The notes beneath the pieces were generated by a model. That model saw nothing but the letters and a program-made list of their open reading frames with translations. It ran no database searches and was not told the origin of the DNA. A stretch of DNA of 64,000 bases from NCBI GenBank assembly GCA_017306245.1, contig JAFKIY010000001.1:434001-498000 (forward strand). Direction: 5' to 3'. A program made the position numbers and the translations under genes. How positions within the stretch are numbered: position 1 is the stretch's first letter; every line of letters begins with the position of its first letter. This DNA is from Micrococcales bacterium. Its GTDB lineage: Bacteria > Actinomycetota > Actinomycetes > Actinomycetales > Microbacteriaceae. Below, piece by piece: positions 55,080-64,000 of this stretch.

Positions 55080-58000
55080 ATGAGGGCCGATCGGCGATCG
55101 CAGGCGCAGAGGACTCATCGTCTTGACACTGCCTACGACGCAGTCCTCTTCGACCTGGACGGCGTCGTGACGAACACCGCCGCCATCCATGCCGCCGCGT
55201 GGAAGCAGCTCTTCGACGAGGTGCTGCGAGATTCGCGCGTCCACGTGGATGATCCGCAGAACACCTTCGACCCGGTGGCTGACTATCGGCGATACGTGGA
55301 CGGGCGGAGCCGAGAGGACGGAGTGGCGAGATACCTCGCCGCCCGCGGCGTCAGGCTGGATGCCGGGCAATCCGACGACCCACCGTCGGCATGGACGATC
55401 GCCGGGATCGCCGCGCGCAAGAACGCACTCTTCCTTGCCGAGCTGCGCACGCGCGGACTGCGGGTCTATCCGGGCACGGCAGCGCTGCTGCGGCGCCTGC
55501 GGGACGCGGCCGTACCGGCCGGTCTGGTCACCGCGAGTCGAAACGCGCAGCAACTGCTGAACACAGCCGGTCTTACCGGCGCCTTCGACACGGTCGTGGA
55601 CGGCCAAACCGCGCTCACGCATCACTTGCAGGGCAAGCCTTACCCCGACATGTTCGCCGAGGCAGCACGCCGCCTCGGCGTTCCTCCCGCTCGCATTGCG
55701 ATCGTCGAGGACTCGGTCGCCGGCGTGGAAGCCGGCCAACGCGGCGGTTTCGGGCTCGTCGTCGGAATCGACCGCGCCGAACAGCGCGAGCAACTCGAAG
55801 CCGCGGGCGCCGACGTCGTGCTCAACGATGTCGGCGAGCTGGATCTGGGCCTCTCCACGACGGATCCCTGGCGGCTGGTCTACGAAGGCTTCGACCCCGC
55901 GCACGAGGGGCACCGGGAGACACTCACCGCGCTGGGCAACGGCTATCTGGTGACGCGAGGGGTACGTCCCGAGCACCACGACGACGGCATCCACTACCCG
56001 GGCACCTACCTCGCTGGCGTCTACAACCGACTGATGAGCACTATCCACGGCCGCGCTGTCGAAGAAGAACACCTCGTCAACACACCGAACTGGCTTCCGG
56101 TGGACCTCCGAATCGGAAACGGACCATGGCTTTCCTCCGGACAGGCGCCGACGCTCAGCGAACGACGCGAGCTCGACCTCCGACGAGGGCTCGCCACACG
56201 CCGCGCCGTCCTTGCCGGCCCGGACGGGCATCAGCTCTTCCTCGTGCAGAGGTCCTTCATCTCCATGGACGACCCTCACCTGGCCGTCCTGGAGACCACG
56301 ATCAGTGCACCCGACTGGAACGGCACGCTCACCCTGCGAGCAGGAGTCGACGCGGGGGTACGCAACTCCAACGTGGCCGCCTATATCGGTTCGGACACCA
56401 CACACCTCGCCCCGCCGGCGTTCCGCCACGCCGACGACATCACCGTGTGCGAGACACACACCCGGCAGAGCCGGATCCGTATCGTCACCGCCGTCCGCAC
56501 GCGTCTGACCGGTGCCGCCGCCGTGACGGAACACCTCACCGAAACGGCCTCGCAGGCAACGCGAGAGTTCCGCGTCGAGCTGGAACGGGGCCGAGCGGTC
56601 ACTCTCACCAAGACCGCGGCGATCTTCACCTCCCACGACCGAGCCATCAGCGAACCGAGTGCCGCCGCACTCGACCTGTTCGAGAGGCGCGGCCAGGATG
56701 TCGCAGGGCTCCTCGAACGGCACGAGGCGGAATGGCGACGCCTCTGGCACCTGTTCGCGGTGACGCTGGACGCCGATACGCACAGTCAACTCGTACTGAA
56801 TCTGCACGTCCTGCACCTGCTGCAGACCGTGTCCACTCACACCACCGCGCTCGACGCAGGGGTGCCCGCACGCGGCCTGCACGGTGAGGGGTATCGAGGT
56901 CACGTCTTCTGGGACGAGGTCTTCGTGCTGCCCATCCTCGACACCCGCGCCCCGCAAGTGAGCCGGTCGCTGATCGAGTACCGGTGGCGGCGCCTGAACG
57001 AAGCTCGCACAGCCGCGACGGCCGCCGGCCTGGGCGGGGCGCTGTTTCCCTGGCAGAGCGGCAGCGACCGCCGCGAGGAGACGCCCACCGCGCTCTACAA
57101 CCCGCGTTCCGGCAGATGGATGCCGGACAACTCACGTCGCCAGCGTCACGTCGGGCTCGCCATCGCCCACAACGCCTGGCAGCACTATCAGGCCACCGGC
57201 GATCTCGACTGGCTCGCCGAGCGCGGCGCCGAGCTCATCATCGAGGTGACCCGCCTGTTCGCCTCCCTCGCCGAACACGACCCGACCACGGACAGATTCC
57301 ACATCGCCGGAGTGATGGGTCCCGACGAGTTCCACGATGGCCCGCCGGACGCTCCCGGCACCGGGCTGCGCGACAACACCTACACCAATGTCCTGGCCTC
57401 TTGGGTCGCCCAGCGGGCCGGCGACACGCTGGGAGTCCTGGCCGGCTACCGAGCCGACGGCCTGTGCGACCGGCTCAACGTCACCGACGACGAGATCGCG
57501 CTCTGGGCGCGCCTGAGCAGACGGCTCACCGTCGGGTTCCACGCCGATGGGATCCTCACCCAGTTCGACGGTTATGAGGACCTGGAGGAGCTGGACTGGG
57601 GTCACTACCGCGACGAGTACGGGAACATCGGCCGACTCGATCTCATCCTCGAATCCGAGAACGACAGCACCAATCGGTACAAGCTCGCCAAGCAGCCCGA
57701 CGTCGTCATGCTCGTCTACCTTCTCGGCCGTGACGGGCTCCGTAAGCAGCTCGCCGCCCTCGGCTACCCGTTCTCCGAGGCCGACCTGGTCCGCACCGTC
57801 AACTACTACCTGACCCGAACCGCCAACGGTTCTACGCTCAGCCGCGTCGTGAACGCCTCTGTCCTGGCCGGCATCGACCCTGCACGCTCGTGGATCGCGT
57901 TCCGCGAAGCCCTGATCGCCGACCTCGACGACTCCCAAGGCGGCACGACTCGCGAAGGGATCCACCTGGGTGCGATGGCCGGCACGGTAGATCTGCCCGT

Positions 58001-58286
58001 CCGCTCCTTCGCCGGCATGACCGTCGGCGACGACGAGCTGACCTTCGCGCCGCAACTCCCTCCACACCTGACCCGAGTCGCGTTCCAGGTCAGATATCGC
58101 GACCATCTCCTCGACGTGACTCTCGGCCGAAGCGGTCTAGAACTGCACGCCCACCCGACCACGGCCCCAGTCATCCGGCTGCGCGTCGGCAGCGACGGCG
58201 GCCAGCTCTCCGCCGGCGAAACGAAGGTGTTCGCCGTCCGCTCAGCTGATGCCAGGACGCGCTCCGTCTCCAAGGAGTCTCGATGA
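55080..58286 (+). CDS. HAD beta-phosphoglucomutase / GH65 phosphorylase fusion
   Basis: A 1068-residue two-domain protein. Residues about 15-260 are a HAD-IA phosphatase/mutase like beta-phosphoglucomutase (AVLFDLDGVVTNT; KPYPDMF; AIVEDSVAGVEAG). Residues about 270-1060 are a glycoside hydrolase family 65 disaccharide phosphorylase (trehalose, maltose or kojibiose type), with the catalytic-acid motif GVMGPDEFHDG near 746. The fusion would phosphorolyse a disaccharide to beta-glucose 1-phosphate and convert it to glucose 6-phosphate. The start is ATG 55080 or GTG 55050; neither has a strong ribosome site. Confidence 0.92.
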   Translation: MRADRRSQAQRTHRLDTAYDAVLFDLDGVVTNTAAIHAAAWKQLFDEVLRDSRVHVDDPQNTFDPVADYRRYVDGRSREDGVARYLAARGVRLDAGQSDDPPSAWTIAGIAARKNALFLAELRTRGLRVYPGTAALLRRLRDAAVPAGLVTASRNAQQLLNTAGLTGAFDTVVDGQTALTHHLQGKPYPDMFAEAARRLGVPPARIAIVEDSVAGVEAGQRGGFGLVVGIDRAEQREQLEAAGADVVLNDVGELDLGLSTTDPWRLVYEGFDPAHEGHRETLTALGNGYLVTRGVRPEHHDDGIHYPGTYLAGVYNRLMSTIHGRAVEEEHLVNTPNWLPVDLRIGNGPWLSSGQAPTLSERRELDLRRGLATRRAVLAGPDGHQLFLVQRSFISMDDPHLAVLETTISAPDWNGTLTLRAGVDAGVRNSNVAAYIGSDTTHLAPPAFRHADDITVCETHTRQSRIRIVTAVRTRLTGAAAVTEHLTETASQATREFRVELERGRAVTLTKTAAIFTSHDRAISEPSAAALDLFERRGQDVAGLLERHEAEWRRLWHLFAVTLDADTHSQLVLNLHVLHLLQTVSTHTTALDAGVPARGLHGEGYRGHVFWDEVFVLPILDTRAPQVSRSLIEYRWRRLNEARTAATAAGLGGALFPWQSGSDRREETPTALYNPRSGRWMPDNSRRQRHVGLAIAHNAWQHYQATGDLDWLAERGAELIIEVTRLFASLAEHDPTTDRFHIAGVMGPDEFHDGPPDAPGTGLRDNTYTNVLASWVAQRAGDTLGVLAGYRADGLCDRLNVTDDEIALWARLSRRLTVGFHADGILTQFDGYEDLEELDWGHYRDEYGNIGRLDLILESENDSTNRYKLAKQPDVVMLVYLLGRDGLRKQLAALGYPFSEADLVRTVNYYLTRTANGSTLSRVVNASVLAGIDPARSWIAFREALIADLDDSQGGTTREGIHLGAMAGTVDLPVRSFAGMTVGDDELTFAPQLPPHLTRVAFQVRYRDHLLDVTLGRSGLELHAHPTTAPVIRLRVGSDGGQLSAGETKVFAVRSADARTRSVSKESR

Positions 58287-58432
58287 GCACGCACCGGCGC
58301 CGATACCGGCGGATCGCATCGGTTCTGGAGAGGCATGGCCTCGGCCTGGCCACCGGCCTGATCGGTGCCGGCGCGGGCGCGGTCACCTCCCTCGGCGGCT
58401 ATCTGCTATGGACCACGCGGCGGCGACGATGA
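58283..58432 (+). CDS. 49-residue basic membrane peptide
   Basis: A short frame with AAGGAG six bases before its ATG and an ATGA overlap with the upstream stop. Basic ends (THRRRYRRIAS; WTTRRRR) flank a glycine-rich hydrophobic helix (LATGLIGAGAGAVTSLGGYLL). Likely a real coupled small gene. Function unknown. Confidence 0.6.
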   Translation: MSTHRRRYRRIASVLERHGLGLATGLIGAGAGAVTSLGGYLLWTTRRRR

Positions 58433-58470
58433 CGACCGCGCCCCCCGCACCCTCTCAGAAAGGCACGCTC

Positions 58471-59529
58471 ATGAACCCCATCCGAGTCGGCGTCAACGGC
58501 TATGGTGTCATCGGCAAGCGCGTCGCTGACGCGATCCTCCTGCAACCGGACATGCGCCTGATCGGCGTCGCGGACATCGCCACCGACTGGCGCATCAAGT
58601 CCGCCGCGAACCGATTGCCCGTGTTCGCCTCCACCGCTGAGGTGCGGCAGGGTATGCACGACGCGGGTGTGACCGTCCGCGGGAGCCTCGACGAGCTGCT
58701 CACGCAGTGCGACGTGATCGTCGACACCACCCCCAAGCATGTCGCGGCCGGCAACCTGGAGCGCTACCGCGGGGCTGGGGTGAAAGCGGTGCTGCAGGGT
58801 GGCGAATCCCACGCCACCACTGGGCATTCGTTCGTCGCCCAAGCCAATTACGCCACCGCCCTCGGCCGCGACAGCACCCGGGTGGTGTCCTGCAATACGA
58901 CCAGCATCGTCCGCGTCCTCGGCGCCTTGGACACGGCGGGGCTGCTTCAGCGCGCCCGCGGAGTGCTCATCCGCCGCGCCACCGACCCGTGGGAGTCGCA
59001 CCTGGGTGGCATCATGAACACGATGGTCCCGGAGCCGACCATCCCCTCCCACCAAGGTCCCGACGCGCAGACCGTTCTCCCGGGCCTGGATGTCGTCACC
59101 ATCGCAGCCAAGGGCGCCCACACCCAGACGCACACCCACTTCTGGACACTGCAACTATCCCGGGAGGCCGCCCGGGATGAGGTGCTGGACGCCCTCCATG
59201 CCGCGCCCCGCATAGCCTTCATCCGCATGTCCGACGGCTTGATCGCCCTCAATTCCACCATCGAGCTGATGCGCGACCTCGGCCGGCCCCGAGGGGACAT
59301 GTGGGAAGTCGCCATATGGGAAGACCTGGTCACCGTCACCGGCAACGAAGCGTACCTCGCCTACCAGGTCTACAACGAGGCCATCGTCGTGCCCGAGACC
59401 ATCGACGCGATCCGCGCCCTCTCCGGCACCGTCACCGATGCCGAGACCTCGATCCGCCTTACTGACAAGAGCCTTGGCATGCGCCAGGACTTTCTCACCC
59501 GTCCGGAGGACTCCGACCATGACCGATGA
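58471..59529 (+). CDS. Type II (archaeal-type) glyceraldehyde-3-phosphate dehydrogenase
   Basis: A 352-residue enzyme of the archaeal GAPDH class: Rossmann start VGVNGYGVIGKRVADAI, VDTTPKHVAAGN, and the catalytic segment VVSCNTTSIVR with Cys near 140. This class oxidises glyceraldehyde 3-phosphate with NAD(P) and is rare in bacteria, which normally use class I. The ATG 58471 follows AAAGG; an in-frame ATG at 58429 is less likely. It overlaps the next gene by 11 bases. Confidence 0.92.
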   Translation: MNPIRVGVNGYGVIGKRVADAILLQPDMRLIGVADIATDWRIKSAANRLPVFASTAEVRQGMHDAGVTVRGSLDELLTQCDVIVDTTPKHVAAGNLERYRGAGVKAVLQGGESHATTGHSFVAQANYATALGRDSTRVVSCNTTSIVRVLGALDTAGLLQRARGVLIRRATDPWESHLGGIMNTMVPEPTIPSHQGPDAQTVLPGLDVVTIAAKGAHTQTHTHFWTLQLSREAARDEVLDALHAAPRIAFIRMSDGLIALNSTIELMRDLGRPRGDMWEVAIWEDLVTVTGNEAYLAYQVYNEAIVVPETIDAIRALSGTVTDAETSIRLTDKSLGMRQDFLTRPEDSDHDR

Positions 59530-59836
59530 CCAGCATCCGCACCCCGGTCAGGAACCAGGTGTCGCTGCGCCGCGGCGACGGATGCCCCTGTCTGCCTGGG
59601 CCATCATCGGCCTGGCCGTCGTCGGAATCGTCATCTACCTGTTCATCGACCACTTGCCGCGCGTGCTCGCGGCCCTCCCATATGTGGCGATCATTGGCAT
59701 GGCAGCGATGCACATCTTCGGCCACGGCCACCACGGCGGCAGCCATCACACCAATCACGACCACGCAGGCGGTGCTCGCCAGGATGGCGCCGCCGTCGAC
59801 GGTGAGACCAGCAATGGCCCCCGCGATCCGTCATGA
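59519..59836 (+). CDS. DUF2933-like membrane protein
   Basis: A 105-residue protein with two transmembrane helices (about 24-45 and 50-68) and a His-rich tail (HIFGHGHHGGSHHTNHDHAGG). DUF2933 proteins typically sit with copper genes and end in histidine clusters. GGAGGACTCCGACC precedes the ATG. Its stop overlaps the next start (ATGA). Confidence 0.85.
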   Translation: MTDDQHPHPGQEPGVAAPRRRMPLSAWAIIGLAVVGIVIYLFIDHLPRVLAALPYVAIIGMAAMHIFGHGHHGGSHHTNHDHAGGARQDGAAVDGETSNGPRDPS

Positions 59837-60843
59837 CCGTCGCCCACCCGTGGCTGCGTGCCACCCCAGTCGGACATCCTCGGCCCTGGCGGATGCTGTG
59901 GATCACGGCAGCCTGGGGTTCCTGTTTCGTCGGCATCACCATCGCCCTTGAGGACGCGCCGGTGCTGTGGCTCGCGGCACTGCGGGCCCTCATCGCTGGT
60001 GCCGCCCTCGCGTTGCTCATCGGCATCCAACGGGTGCCGATCCCGCGCGACCCGCGGACCTGGGCGCTCGTTGTCTGCCTCGGAGCGGTGAACATCGCCG
60101 TGGTGTTCGCGACGATGTTCGGCGCTGCTACCGGACTGTCTACCGGAATCGTGTCGGTGCTCGCCAACGCTCAGCCGATCCTCATCCTTCTGCCCGCGTG
60201 GTGGATCTATCGCGAACGCCCCACCCCCGTCGCCATCGTCGCCATCGCCCTCGGCTTCGCCGGGCTGCTCGTGATCGTGTTGCCGGTAGGGCTTGGCAGT
60301 GGGGCGTGGATCGCGTTGACCTCGGCGGCCGCTACGACTGCCGGCACCCTCATCGGGCGGATCGTGCAGGCGGACCCGCGATTCGTGGCCGCCGCGCAAC
60401 TGCTCATCGGAGGGGCTCTCCTCGCTGGCACCGCCGCTTTCGCGGAAGGACCCCCGAGGATCTACTGGAGCATCCCGTTCCTTCTCGCCCTCCTGTTCCT
60501 GTCGCTGGTCGGGACCGCCGCGACGACAGTCGCGTGGTTCACCGAAACCCGACGTGCCCGTCTTGACATCCTCGCTGCGTGGACCCTGCTCGTGCCGGTG
60601 TTCGGAGTGCTCCTGTCCCTGGTGGTCCTGCGGGAAGACCCCGGTCTGTGGGGCTGGATCGGCATTGTCATCGTGCTGATCTCGATGGCCTTGCTCGCAG
60701 CGGGATCCCGGTGCCGATCCTCCGCGGCGGGAATCGCGGCAGTAGCTACCGTCCCACGAACCGCCGAACACGCAACGCCCGACTCGGACGGACGAGACGA
60801 AAGTCACCGCCACCCCATGCGACCCGAGAGGAAACACCGATGA
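59833..60843 (+). CDS. EamA/DMT-family transporter
   Basis: A 336-residue transporter with ten transmembrane segments in two EamA repeats (MLWITAAWGSCFVGITIAL in the first; LIGRIVQADPRFVAAAQLL in the second). The substrate cannot be read from sequence; the family exports amino acids, nucleotide-related and other metabolites. The C-terminal 55 residues are hydrophilic. It sits between DUF2933 and the oxidase with both overlaps of four bases. Confidence 0.88.
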   Translation: MTVAHPWLRATPVGHPRPWRMLWITAAWGSCFVGITIALEDAPVLWLAALRALIAGAALALLIGIQRVPIPRDPRTWALVVCLGAVNIAVVFATMFGAATGLSTGIVSVLANAQPILILLPAWWIYRERPTPVAIVAIALGFAGLLVIVLPVGLGSGAWIALTSAAATTAGTLIGRIVQADPRFVAAAQLLIGGALLAGTAAFAEGPPRIYWSIPFLLALLFLSLVGTAATTVAWFTETRRARLDILAAWTLLVPVFGVLLSLVVLREDPGLWGWIGIVIVLISMALLAAGSRCRSSAAGIAAVATVPRTAEHATPDSDGRDESHRHPMRPERKHR

Positions 60844-62354
60844 CTGTGCCATCAGACCCGCGTACCCGCTTCCTGCTCACACGACGAGCGTTCCTCGGCG
60901 TTAGCGTCGGCACCCTCGCGACCATTGCGCTGGCCTCCTGCGCTCCCGCTGCGAACTGGGTGCAGCCCGACGGCGCCCCCGTGCGGGAGGCCGAACGCCG
61001 CCGCGGAGGCACCGGCAAGGTCACCACCGCGACATTGACCGCCGCACCCAGTGCGCTTGACCTCGCCGGGACCACCGCAGCCACCTGGGCGTTCGGTTCG
61101 ATCCCGGCCCCCGTGATCCGTCTCGGCGCTGGAGACACACTGAAAGCGACCGTGCGCAACCAGCTGGACACCGACACCTCCGTGCACTGGCACGGGCTCG
61201 CACTGCGCAACGACATGGACGGCGTACCGCCAGTCACCCAGCAGCCCATTCGGCCCGACGAGAGCTTCGACTATGAGTTCATCGCCTCCGACCCTGGAAC
61301 CTACTGGTTCCACCCCCACGTCGGGGTGCAGCTGGACCGCGGCCTCTACGGAGCACTGATCGTCGAGGATCCTGCCGAGGCCGGAGATTACGACGACGAA
61401 TGGGTCATCATCCTCGACGACTGGCTCGACGGCGTTACCGCCACTCCCGACGAGGTCCTCGCCGAGTTGAGCCGGGGGATGGGAACGATGACAGGCGACA
61501 TGTTCATGCGCATGGGCAACACGCTCATGGGCGCCACGTCCGACCTACTCGGCGGCGACGCCGGTGACGTCTACTACCCGACCTACCTCATCAACGGGAA
61601 ACCGGCTGGGGACCCCGCCCAGTTCACTGCCTCGCCTGGTCAGCGGATTCGGCTTCGGATCATCAACGCCGGTAGCGACACCGCATTCCGCGTCGTAGTC
61701 GGCGGACACACGCTCACGATCACTCACACGGATGGGTTTCCCGTCACTCCGAGCGAAGTCGACAGCATCCTCATCGGCATGGGAGAGCGATACGACGCGG
61801 TCATCACCCTTGCAGATGGCGTCTTCCCCCTGATCGCGCAAGCCGAAGGCAAACGCGACCGCGGTTTCGCGCTCGTCCGCACCGGCGACGGCTCGGTGCC
61901 TGCAGTCGACGTAAGCGTCCCGGAACTGGACAGCGACCGCGTCGGTACCGCAGACCTACTCAGGGCAGCCGGTGAGGTAACGCTGCCGACAAGAGGGCCC
62001 GATCGACAGGTCTCCATCGCGCTCACCGGAAGCATGGCCGCCTACGACTGGGGCGTCGACGGCCGCCGCTTCGACATGAGCGACCCGCTCCGAGGCGCAC
62101 ATGAGATCCGGCAGGGGGAGCGTGTCCGGCTCACGATCGACAACCAGACGACGATGTGGCATCCCTTCCATCTGCACGGTCACACCTACCAGCATCAAGA
62201 CGGCGGCCCCCGGAAGGACACCTCGATCATCCTGCCGCAACAGACCCTCACCGTCGACTTCGACGCCGACAACCCCGGCCTCTGGGTCGCCCACTGCCAC
62301 AACATCTACCACGCAGAAACCGGCATGACCACGGTGATCGGCTATCGGGCGTGA
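60840..62354 (+). CDS. Multicopper oxidase, exported
   Basis: A 504-residue three-domain cupredoxin oxidase. N-terminus: twin-arginine motif LTRRAFLGVS, hydrophobic segment and lipobox LASC (Cys near 34). All four copper motifs are present: HWHG (115), HPH (158), HPFHLHGH (440) and HCHNIYHAETGM (485), the last with the type 1 Cys and Met. It likely oxidises Cu(I) to the less toxic Cu(II) outside the membrane. It is the last gene of the copper island. Confidence 0.95.
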   Translation: MTVPSDPRTRFLLTRRAFLGVSVGTLATIALASCAPAANWVQPDGAPVREAERRRGGTGKVTTATLTAAPSALDLAGTTAATWAFGSIPAPVIRLGAGDTLKATVRNQLDTDTSVHWHGLALRNDMDGVPPVTQQPIRPDESFDYEFIASDPGTYWFHPHVGVQLDRGLYGALIVEDPAEAGDYDDEWVIILDDWLDGVTATPDEVLAELSRGMGTMTGDMFMRMGNTLMGATSDLLGGDAGDVYYPTYLINGKPAGDPAQFTASPGQRIRLRIINAGSDTAFRVVVGGHTLTITHTDGFPVTPSEVDSILIGMGERYDAVITLADGVFPLIAQAEGKRDRGFALVRTGDGSVPAVDVSVPELDSDRVGTADLLRAAGEVTLPTRGPDRQVSIALTGSMAAYDWGVDGRRFDMSDPLRGAHEIRQGERVRLTIDNQTTMWHPFHLHGHTYQHQDGGPRKDTSIILPQQTLTVDFDADNPGLWVAHCHNIYHAETGMTTVIGYRA

Positions 62355-62660
62355 CTACGGACCCGGTCACGACAGTGAACAGGTAACAGCGCCGTCGACC
62401 GGACGGGGGCCGTGGGTCAATGCGGTGTGACCGCATCGTCACACGACGCGGCTTGATTGTCGGTCAGCCTGGCCGCGCCGCAGCCGCTGACGGCACCGCA
62501 GAAGCGGTCGTCCGTCCCGTCCGAAAACCTGTCCGTTTACCGCCCGTAGCCGTCCGTAAACGTCCAGAGGTAGACTGAGCCCCAGACGGCGACTGCCGCC
62601 TGGGGCTCAGTAAATTGCTGGCCTCTGAGACCGGGAGTGCGGTCCCAAAACCCCTCGGAA
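62355..62660. other. Non-coding gap between copper island and glnA
   Basis: About 300 bases without a gene. It contains a run of CGTCCG-type repeats (about 62509-62563, including GTCCGTTTAC and GTCCGTAAAC) and the hairpin listed at 62574. It is a candidate boundary between island and core chromosome. No integrase gene or clear attachment repeat is visible. Confidence 0.5.
62574..62609 (-). terminator. Hairpin downstream of glnA
   Basis: Outer arms CTGAGCCCCAG (62574-62584) and its complement (62599-62609) with an inner GGC/GCC pair. It lies 52 bases past the glnA stop and 220 bases past the oxidase stop. It probably ends both convergent transcripts. Confidence 0.75.
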
Positions 62661-64000
62661 TCAGACCCCGAAGTACAGCTCGTACTCGTACGGGTGCGGT
62701 CGCAGCGACATGGGCGCAAGTTCCTTTTCGCGCTTGTACGCGATCCAGGTGTCGATGAGGTCCTGCGTGAACACGCCGCCTTCGAGCAGGAAGTCGTGGT
62801 CCGCTTCAAGCTCGCGCAGCACGGCATCGAGGGTCACCGGCAGCTGGGGGATGCTCTTCGCTTCCTCCGGGGGCAGCTCGTACAGGTCCTTGTCGATCGG
62901 GTCGAGCGGCTCGATCTTGTTGCGGATCCCGTCGAGCCCGGCCATGAGCTGGGCCGCGAACGCGAGATACGGGTTGCCGGAGGCATCCGGGCACCGGAAC
63001 TCGATGCGCTTGGCTTTCGGGTTCGTGCCCGTGATCGGGATGCGGATCGCCGCGGAGCGGTTTCCGGCCGAGTACACGAGGTTGATGGGCGCTTCGTAGC
63101 CTTTCACGAGCCTGCGGTAACTGTTGATCGTCGGGTTCGTGAATGCGAGAACTGCCGGTGCGTGCTTCAGGAGCCCGCCGATGTACCAGCGCGCGATGTC
63201 GGAAAGTCCGCCGTACCCGCTTTCGTCGTAAAACAGCGGCTTGCCGTCGTTCCACAGGGACTGGTGGGTGTGCATCCCGGATCCGTTGTCGCCGTACAGC
63301 GGCTTCGGCATGAACGTCGCGGTTTTGCCCCACTGCTCTGCGGTGTTCTTGACGATGTACTTGAACTTCAGGATGTCGTCAGCCGAGTGCACCATCGTGT
63401 CGAACCGGTAATTGATCTCGGCCTGGCCGCCTGAACCCACCTCGTGGTGCGCGCGCTCCAGGACGAGGCCGGCGTCGATGAGCTTGAGACTGATGTCGTC
63501 GCGCAGGTCGGCCTGCTTGTCCACCGGGCTCACCGGGAAGTAACCGCCCTTGAACGGGGTCTTGTTCGCCAGGTTGCCGCCCTCTTCGACGCGACCCGTG
63601 TTCCAGGCACCTTCCTCGGAGTCCACGGAGAAGAAACTGGAGTTCTGTTTCACGTCGTACCGCACGTCATCGAAAATGTAGAACTCGGCTTCCGGCGCGA
63701 AATACGCGGTGTCGGCGATGCCGGTGGATGCGAGGTACTTTTCTGCCTTGCGCGCCACCTGGCGTGGATCCCTCCCGTACACTTCGCCGTTGCGCGGGTT
63801 GTAGATGTCGAACACCATGATGAGGGTGCGCTCGACCCGGAACGGGTCGATGTAGGCCGTGCTGATGTCCGGAATCAACTGCATGTCCGACTCGTGGATG
63901 GAGGCGAAACCGCGGATCGAGGAGCCATCGAACAGCTGCCCGACGCTGAAGAAGTCGTCGTCGACGGACGCCGCCGGAATGTTGAAGTGCTGCTGCACCC
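62661..64000 (-). CDS. glnA: Type I glutamine synthetase, 5' end outside window
   Basis: The frame runs off the right edge; the visible 446 codons begin in the conserved [11 protein letters not shown] segment, so about 30 N-terminal residues are missing. Family marks: [38 protein letters not shown], and the adenylylation-site segment [10 protein letters not shown] with its Tyr. It makes glutamine from glutamate, ammonia and ATP. It ends [16 protein letters not shown] as in actinobacterial GlnA. A core chromosomal gene that anchors the right side. Confidence 0.96.
   Translation of the reverse strand, partial: VQQHFNIPAASVDDDFFSVGQLFDGSSIRGFASIHESDMQLIPDISTAYIDPFRVERTLIMVFDIYNPRNGEVYGRDPRQVARKAEKYLASTGIADTAYFAPEAEFYIFDDVRYDVKQNSSFFSVDSEEGAWNTGRVEEGGNLANKTPFKGGYFPVSPVDKQADLRDDISLKLIDAGLVLERAHHEVGSGGQAEINYRFDTMVHSADDILKFKYIVKNTAEQWGKTATFMPKPLYGDNGSGMHTHQSLWNDGKPLFYDESGYGGLSDIARWYIGGLLKHAPAVLAFTNPTINSYRRLVKGYEAPINLVYSAGNRSAAIRIPITGTNPKAKRIEFRCPDASGNPYLAFAAQLMAGLDGIRNKIEPLDPIDKDLYELPPEEAKSIPQLPVTLDAVLRELEADHDFLLEGGVFTQDLIDTWIAYKREKELAPMSLRPHPYEYELYFGV

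Noticed and set aside
1..64000. CRISPR arrays, rRNA genes, tRNA genes or a prophage structural cluster
   Set aside because: No regularly spaced direct repeats with spacers, no rRNA sequence, no cloverleaf that I could recognise by eye and no capsid, portal or tail genes were seen. A tRNA scan would settle the second-last point.

Overview
The window is high-GC DNA with the codon usage and gene families of an actinomycete. The best guess is the family Microbacteriaceae, with a Microbacterium-like host; this is inferred from protein similarity I recognise by eye, not from a search. Most of it is accessory DNA: a mosaic genomic island, integrated plasmid or conjugative element made of several modules stitched together by recombinases and insertion sequences. 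Only the right edge, with a type I glutamine synthetase gene, looks like core chromosome.

Region by region. Positions 1-4100 hold the start of a primase-polymerase gene running off the left edge, a control region with four copies of a 14-base palindrome, and a four-gene cassette (EspR-like regulator, HExxH peptidase, polytopic membrane protein, membrane-anchored alpha/beta hydrolase). Positions 4250-14920 hold an extended type III restriction-modification island: HTH protein, SNF2-like helicase with a one-base frameshift, DUF4391 protein, Mod, Res and a PD-(D/E)XK protein. Its right end is cut at about 14920, where it meets the cut 3' end of a second, convergent DNA methyltransferase. A serine resolvase with a res-like control region follows (16510-17200).

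Positions 17224-23231 carry a reactive-sulfur operon on the minus strand (zinc-ribbon peptides, thioredoxin, CstB-like persulfide dioxygenase-rhodanese, TauE exporter, DUF4395, rhodanese lipoprotein). A divergent CstR-like repressor gene and two matching operators head it. DUF4395 is split by an IS30 copy with a 3-base target duplication. A prolipoprotein diacylglyceryl transferase gene follows, then a two-component system, a flavin-based electron-transfer set (ApbE, FMN-binding protein, ferric-reductase-like flavoprotein), a VIT-type iron/manganese transporter and an IS3 copy. Res-like sites lie near 17.19, 24.45 and 31.28 kb.

Positions 31320-35882 form an IS21-family element whose terminal repeats enclose istA, istB and also merR and merA, so mercury resistance appears to be a passenger of the IS. 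After it come a beheaded nuclease-like gene and a large MobF-type relaxase-helicase. This relaxase and the primase-polymerase are the main evidence for a conjugative or replicative element.

Positions 40799-62354 are a copper-resistance island. It holds CsoR and CsoR-type operators, a four-helix-bundle copper-storage-like protein, an HMA chaperone, CopA, a second P-type ATPase with an unusual CPD motif and a His-rich N-terminus, YHS, DUF305, DUF6153 and DUF2933 proteins, and a multicopper oxidase. Interleaved with these are acetate kinase, phosphoketolase, a HAD/GH65 sugar phosphorylase fusion and an archaeal-type (type II) GAPDH. Because class I GAPDH is a known copper target, this set may be a copper-tolerant carbon bypass carried with the efflux genes. 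A strong hairpin and glnA close the window.
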